38,960 bases of DNA from Thermomucor indicae-seudaticae. Taxonomy: Eukaryota > Mucoromycota > Mucoromycetes > Mucorales > Lichtheimiaceae. The position numbers and the translations under genes were made by a program. Location: NCBI GenBank assembly GCA_000787465.1, contig JSYX01000319.1, positions 1 to 38,960 of the forward strand. The letters are read 5' to 3'. Positions 34,401 to 38,960 of this stretch are shown here, piece by piece (position 1 is the stretch's first letter; each line of letters opens with the position of its first letter). The notes beneath the pieces are model-generated. The model was not told the DNA's origin. It was given only the letters and a program-made list of their open reading frames with translations, and did no database searches.

Positions 34401-35145
34401 AAGACTTGAAATTGGAAGATCATGATGCTCTAAAGCAAGTCGGCAAAGTACGAGTATTTTCACACAGCGCAGAGATCAGACGAAAACAACAAGAACGCAT
34501 CAAGCGAAACCGCTTCAGTGGACTGGCAGGACCAGTCTTTTTCTTTCCTTTGCTTGTTGGTTGGTGGGAAGGGGCACAGGGTCGAATGAAGTATGTTGAC
34601 TTCTTGCAAACTATTTGCAGGTTCGTTGTTTGCTAACGCTGTCTTACTGGCAAAGAATGTGGATAGGTCGCGACACCATGTTAGCAGAGCGCTTTGTTAT
34701 TACGCTAAATGTTATTGTGCTGGGGGCTAGTAAGTTCGAACACCAAGGAGTACAGCGTAACAGACTTTAACTCTATCTGTTCGTAGCAAACACCCCGGAG
34801 AAGCAGCGGATTGTCACCGAATACTTTGAATTTGCTTTGTCACTTCGATTTGCAAAGGTCTCGCAGCGTGTGACTCGGGCGCTCCTTCTGGGGTTGGATA
34901 TCATTCTGAACGTCTGCTACGAGCATCAAGAGGTCAGATTAGTGCAAGAGCATTACCAGGAGTTGACAGAAGTCAAGGCATGGATGGAAGGTAATGCGGA
35001 ATTTTGGAGATCGGATATGATAAGATGCAGAAGACATATAACCGACTTCCCATTAGAAATTCTGGAGGCCATGAGAGAGGACGAGCTAAAACAACTTGCT
35101 ATTAATATTCTTGCCCGCCTTGTAGAGGTTTCAAAAACTGTATAA
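31464..35145 (+). CDS. TEL2: Telomere-length-regulation protein Tel2/TELO2 (TTT complex)
   Basis: Thirteen exons join in phase to about 991 residues: 31464-32047, 32108-32262, 32328-32972, 33039-33178, 33246-33381, 33422-33770, 33836-33954, 34006-34135, 34186-34321, 34376-34590, 34656-34729, 34787-34990 and 35057-35145. The N-terminal half is a helical repeat (ASLWSFIWRHLETLSMSEKA). The conserved C-terminal domain is recognisable from DLEPYPMEEES, YILDLINYLRDHEDPIKLE, QGALVALVVAVPKTVTG and NRFSGLAGPVFFFPLL. Tel2 with Tti1 and Tti2 brings Hsp90 to newly made PIKKs (ATR, ATM, TOR), keeping them stable. Exon 6 is read straight through; a smaller intron inside it (donor near 33572, acceptor near 33663) is also frame-neutral. 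The exon 10 acceptor (GGAAG before 34376) is unusual but required by frame. Confidence 0.87.
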
Positions 35146-35284
35146 TTGCTATCTTACATTGCATGGATCGGTTATTAGAGACAGCGCTCGAAGTGGCAGC
35201 AGACTTTGGAAGGAAGTTGTCACTTTATGGTTAAATTAAACAACAGTAACAGAAAGTTTGCAGAAAATGAACCTCATCATACTA

Positions 35285-36170
35285 TATCTTCTTGACAACC
35301 ATGCGACTTTGTAACCAGAGCAAGCCATCTATAATGAGATGCGTCCATATGAATCCTGCAACCAGGGAAACTACTGTTTCCCATGCTATATACGAGACAA
35401 AAAGATTTGGCAAGAAATGTTGCCTCTTTTTGATTACGTGTCTACGGCTCGGCCATGTTTCATACTTCTGCTTCTTTGACATATGAAGCAATCAATTTGC
35501 ATAACGTTGACAAGACAGTTTCCTTTGCTGTCCCATTGCTTTTCTCTTGCGGAATGCATCACCGATACCTTGGCCTCGATGTCCATGATGGTAGCAATAT
35601 GGACAGCAGCACTTTATTTCAAGATACAAAGTGCACGATTATATGGAAGTTGCGCATTTAAGGCAGTATTGATTTCGTGCAAAATCAGCTCGGAGAAGGA
35701 GTCCGAGTTGCAGGAAAGGCATAAACTTTTGACAATCGCCCATCAGAAGATCTTTGCTTCTCTTTTGGTTATCTGTTTTCTTTTCTCTAAAAAACACCAA
35801 AAGCTGTCTCGTACGCTCTTATTTCTTCCCGTCAGGCACCCGTGTCAGAAACATACTCTACTATGAGCGCTGGCCATTGACTCAGGCAGCAATGCCCATA
35901 GCACCTGCCATTCAGGCGCCGCACTCCGGCAAGGACGCGGTCCTTGAGGCTGCATTCCTGCTGCCCAGAGTGTTCTGGACGATTGTGGGTGGAGAGCCCT
36001 TCGTCATGGATGGTGACGTCGAAGATATCGTGGTGCAAAGTGTGTGACTGTCTGGGGCATAATGCCACGCGTCTCGACGAGTACTGTTTTCTTTGGCAAA
36101 ACTTGCTGCAACTCTTTCGGGTTTCTCAACCAAGTTTTTGACCGAAGAATTCAAGATGCGAACCTCGTGG
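35285..36170 (-). other. Possible unresolved spliced membrane-protein gene
   Basis: The minus strand has an in-frame segment ending at 35285 with a hydrophobic stretch (WETVVSLVAGFIWTHLIIDG) and a Lys-Lys end. It is preceded by a good TATATAG acceptor near 35364. Upstream, several minus-strand fragments (35540-36060) show coding-like third-position GC, for example HHDIFDVTIHDEGLS. I could not join them into one model in phase, and plus-strand frames are also open. This may be a small multi-exon membrane protein or a decayed gene. No family recognised. Confidence 0.25.
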
Positions 36171-36299
36171 TTTCTTTTCTTATTTTCAAAGATGCGTAAC
36201 TTGTGTGTTTGGTAAGTGCGAAAGGAACACCAGTTTCATGTCACGTGACATGGTATGACGTGTTCAAATATGCAGATTGGAAAACCATTCCACTCCTCG

Positions 36300-37050
36300 T
36301 TGCCCCCACTCCTTTCCCCCTTTAAGGTATGTGTTGTCAAAAGGACTGCCCAGAGTGAAGCAAGTGGTGCTCACAGATAGTCAATTTTGCAGCGTGACGT
36401 TTGTCCATTTGTTTAGATTTCCCTTTTTTCCGCCCTTCTTATTTCTTTTTCTTTTCCGCAAAGACACGCATAAAAAAGGGCTTCGCAGACAAAGACGCTT
36501 GCTAACAAATAGTCGTTTCGCAGCGTGTTTATTTCAACATCCCTCTTCCTCTTTCCTTCCTCCCGCCTCCTTTTCTTTTTCTTCTTCTTCAGCGAAGGAA
36601 GGCGTCGTCGAAAGGCTGGTTTAATATTTAAAAGTTTTCTAATGACGAGCTATTTTCAGCGAGACGATCGTCTGTCAGTCAAAATTTCGTCCCTTTTTCT
36701 CCTTTCTTTCCCGCGAAGGACAAAGCAAAGCATGTTTGCTCACAAATAGTCGCTCGTCAGCGTGTCCCTGAGTGTTTGTTCAATTTCCTTCGTTTCCGCC
36801 CAATTCCATCTCCTTATCCTCCTCAAAGATATGTACCATAAAAAGGCTTGTTCAAAATAAAACAATCTTGCCCACAGACAGTCTTTTACAAGCATTACGT
36901 TTGTCAAAATTTCCCTCCTGCGCCGTCTTTACCGAAATCGATCTGAAGGTATGTATAATCAAGAAGCTTGTATAAACACCAAGACGGGTTGCTCATGGAT
37001 GGTCATTTTCAGTGCGACAATCGCCCGTTAACTCAACTGAATTTTATTCA
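36300..37050. repeat. Degenerate tandem array, about seven units of 95-140 bases
   Basis: Related anchors of the form CTCACAGATAGTC-(T/G rich)-CAGCGTG recur near 36371, 36501, 36645, 36738, 36870 and 36990, each followed by TTTGTC-AATTTCC-like and pyrimidine-rich sequence. Between anchors come AAGGTATGT or AAAGATATGT, then TAAAAAGGCTTG. Spacing is about 95-145 bases. Copies have diverged strongly, with indels in the pyrimidine tract. Each unit has splice-site-like strings (AGGTATGT; TTTTGCAG), but no long conserved frame runs through all units. A fragment near 36290-36350 may be a seventh, partial copy. Function unknown. Confidence 0.6.
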
Positions 37051-37371
37051 AAGTAGCCTATTCAGTAAAAAAACGCAGCAGCTAGACGTCAAAACCCAGT
37101 AACGACTTATTCCTGTGCAAATGCTAATATGGAACGTATTGTAGTCATTGTGAATAGATTAAATCATTTGGCGTTACTTCTTCATATTGTACGTCGCAAA
37201 ATATAATGTTTGTACTGTCTGTAAGTATATCATATGGATACTAAAAATGCGCATTTTTTATTGTTTATCTTGAAATGTGAAACAAAAAAGGCTCTTAAGT
37301 GGTATAGTAGATGCCATGATGATAGGTGACCCGTATCACAAATGATTTAGAGACATCATCGTTTTGCTAGG

Positions 37372-37396
37372 ATGATACTGATTCAAGCAGTATCAT
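37372..37396. other. Perfect 9-bp hairpin
   Basis: ATGATACTG (37372-37380) and CAGTATCAT (37388-37396) are exact reverse complements separated by a 7-base loop. No U-run follows, and the setting is an A/T-rich non-coding stretch, so it may be a protein-binding palindrome, an RNA hairpin or the fold-back remnant of a small repeat. Confidence 0.5.
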
Positions 37397-38324
37397 ATCT
37401 GTTCAGAGACGTCACATTAAGTTCCCATCCTGAGCATTGCATGTTTATCTCGGGTTGCTCTTCTTGGCACCGAAGCTACCAATTGACTCGGCTAAAGGGA
37501 CGCCAGGAAGTTTACTTCGCATGACGCAGATAACACTCGATGCTATTTGCGGTAGACACAAGTGCAATTGCAAAATCCAATGCGTATTGTAAATTTGCTT
37601 CAAAAGGTTATCGTTACCCTGAATGTCCCCAAAGGAGCCGTCGTGCAGCTAACCATGGCCCGACATATATAAGGCCCATAGATTAGGCCCCTTAATCGCT
37701 TCCAAACATAAACATAAACATAAGAAACATCATACGCGACATCATAGAAAACCCGGCTTGGCTCAACTCACGTTACTTGGCGGCCAAAAGGGGATTGCCA
37801 GGTGAGCTGCATGTCACATACATTGATGTGCTTGCTATATCATTCAGTCTGTTATAGCCTAACGTAGGTAACCGATACAGGGAATACAGGTACGATCTTT
37901 TTTGTTTTTACGCGGGACGGGGCGATGAGCGAAGTTTCTTGCTCATTAAATCTGTCAACTGCAAATATTTTTGGCACAAACAGATGCGATACGATAAAAA
38001 TATTTTTTTGTTTTGAAAGAGAGGGAAAAAGAAGAGTTGCCTGCTTGTTAAGAAAACGTCTGCTTAGCATATGAATATTATTGGTCAACGAAAGGAAGGG
38101 TGATTCAGACAAGTCGATCATTCATTCCAGCGAAGGAGAAAGTCTCAAAACAACTGCTTGATCGCCGCGTCGCCATCAGTCAGGGGTAGTGTGTACCGAG
38201 AATTTTCGACCAACGAGGAGCCGCGGAAAAGGAAAATAAAATCAAGTTTGTTTGCGTTGGACTAACCATAAAGGTCTCGAGCTAGTCACTTTGAGAAGAG
38301 AATGCCCGTCCAAGAAAAAAAAAG

Positions 38325-38332
38325 TATAAAGG
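38325..38332 (+). promoter_or_regulatory. TATA-box-like element
   Basis: TATAAAGG lies 62 bases upstream of the candidate start codon at 38394, a plausible distance for a TATA box with a short 5' leader. It strengthens the case that the small spliced frame downstream is transcribed. Confidence 0.4.
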
Positions 38333-38393
38333 AAGGCGCTTTTTCATCAGCTTTGTTCACCCGTAGTCTCAAAGCCGAGGTGTGCAGCATGAG

Positions 38394-38688
38394 ATGAAGT
38401 GCGCTTCATATGACGTTGGCTTGAAGATGCGGCAGATAGTAGGTGTCGCTCAAAAAACGCTGCTATAACGCTGGTTTCCCCGTAGAGGCTTTATTCCAGG
38501 TAAATGAAGTGGCCACAGGCAAATGCACCTCACTAAGTTTGTTCCAGTGGGATGGGAAGCCGTCGATTCGTTTGGCCTGGCGGGAAGGCTGTGGAACGAG
38601 AAAGATGCATGTATACTTCAACATCAAATTCGAAGATAAGTCCGTATTGCACGTAGTTACTTCCAACCATGTTGTCTGCGAAAACTAG
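38394..38688 (+). CDS. Small candidate spliced gene, 83 residues, unknown function
   Basis: Exons 38394-38442 and 38486-38688 join in phase across a short 43-base intron with a weak GTGTCG donor and a CCCCGTAG acceptor. The product starts MKCASYDVGLKMRQIV and has alternating hydrophobic and polar segments suggestive of a small beta-rich domain (LFQWDGKPSIRLAW, MHVYFNIKFEDKSVLHVV), with three cysteines and no signal peptide. A TATA-like box lies upstream. Without splicing, exon 2 would lack an ATG. I recognise no family; it may be lineage-specific or spurious. Confidence 0.35.
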
Positions 38689-38960
38689 ATTGCAAATGAT
38701 ATTCCTCAAAGCATCGCCCTGTTTTTCTCTGTGACGCTTATGGATGACGATATATATTGATTGCTTCTTTGATGACGTTGCTGGAACTCAACTTTTCATG
38801 AGTCACTGAAAGATGGGAACGATGTATCCAAACGCTGAGACTCAACTTCCATCTTGCACCAGGTGAACGGCGGATAATGTCAGTCACATATCCTTTGACG
38901 CACAATCAATAACGCATCCGAACTAACGTGTATCATTGTTTGCACTTGAAGTATCCAGCG
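38689..38960. other. Right-edge non-coding sequence
   Basis: I see no convincing gene or repeat in the last 270 bases. A gene continuing beyond the right edge cannot be excluded. Confidence 0.4.

Larger units (their letters stand above)
37051..38393. other. Gene-poor A/T-rich interval
   Basis: I see no supported gene here. Notable local items are a perfect hairpin at 37372-37396, a TATATAAGG string at 37666-37674 with no convincing frame after it, an ATAAAC short tandem near 37705-37721, and a TATAAAGG string at 38325-38332 that precedes the small candidate gene at 38394. Minus-strand frames near 37852-38121 are low complexity. Confidence 0.45.

Noticed and set aside
35483..35866. Plus-strand open frame of 127 codons
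   Set aside because: No recognisable domain; the opposite strand has competing coding-like fragments, so neither could be called with confidence.
36277..36975. Phe/Ser-rich plus-strand frames in the repeat array taken as genes
   Set aside because: They arise from the pyrimidine tracts of the repeat units and do not share a conserved product between units.

Overview
This is a eukaryotic, almost certainly fungal window. Most genes are split by short introns (about 50-80 bases, GT...AG, with CTRAY-like branch sites), and the recognisable products are fungal-type housekeeping proteins: a Grr1-like F-box/LRR protein, Gis2-like zinc-knuckle protein, Gdt1, Sen54, Mec1/Rad3 (ATR), Tel2 and complex I B14. 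Intron-dense small genes, an MHF1/CENP-S homologue and long Gln/Pro/Glu tracts fit an early-diverging fungus, most likely Mucoromycota. That lineage call is inference from gene style, not a database match. Gene models were assembled by joining exons across GT-AG sites with reading phase checked at every junction, except where stated. LAYOUT. 1-1864: no convincing gene; one MITE-like inverted repeat. 1865-6511 (+): a single-pass glycoprotein, a TruB/Pus4 pseudouridine synthase and a Grr1-like SCF adaptor. 6608-8904 (-): a 13-exon tandem AAA+ ATPase. 8905-10565: gene-poor, with pogo-like MITE debris. 10566-14792 (-): Gdt1 ion transporter, then a large kelch protein with three membrane segments. 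15137-16092 (-) and 16329-17586 (+): a seven-knuckle RNA/DNA-binding protein and Sen54, sharing a 236-base divergent promoter. 17824-25668 (-): a very large ATR/Mec1/Rad3 kinase gene, ending in a FATC tail on a 20-base last exon. 26494-27097 (+): complex I LYR subunit. 27509-27868 (+): orphan. 28044-29066 (-): F-box protein. 30105-30641 (+): orphan. 30676-31336 (-): MHF1/CENP-S, hidden in six tiny exons. 31464-35145 (+): Tel2, 13 exons. 35146-38960: sparse, with one unresolved spliced locus, a degenerate tandem array of about 120-base units, and a small candidate gene. HOW THEY RELATE. The 17.8-35.1 kb part holds three genome-maintenance genes. Tel2 is the chaperone-adaptor that stabilises PIKKs, ATR is one of its clients, and MHF1 is the Fanconi/centromere histone-fold factor acting upstream of ATR signalling. 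Pus4, Sen54 and Gis2 are RNA-processing or translation genes. The most unusual single observations are a natural Glu-to-Gln change in the D2 Walker B motif of the AAA+ protein, the kelch/three-TM architecture, a catalytic Asp carried on a 25-base microexon in Pus4, a DVN motif replacing the usual DFN in ATR, and the diverged repeat array at 36.3-37.05 kb.
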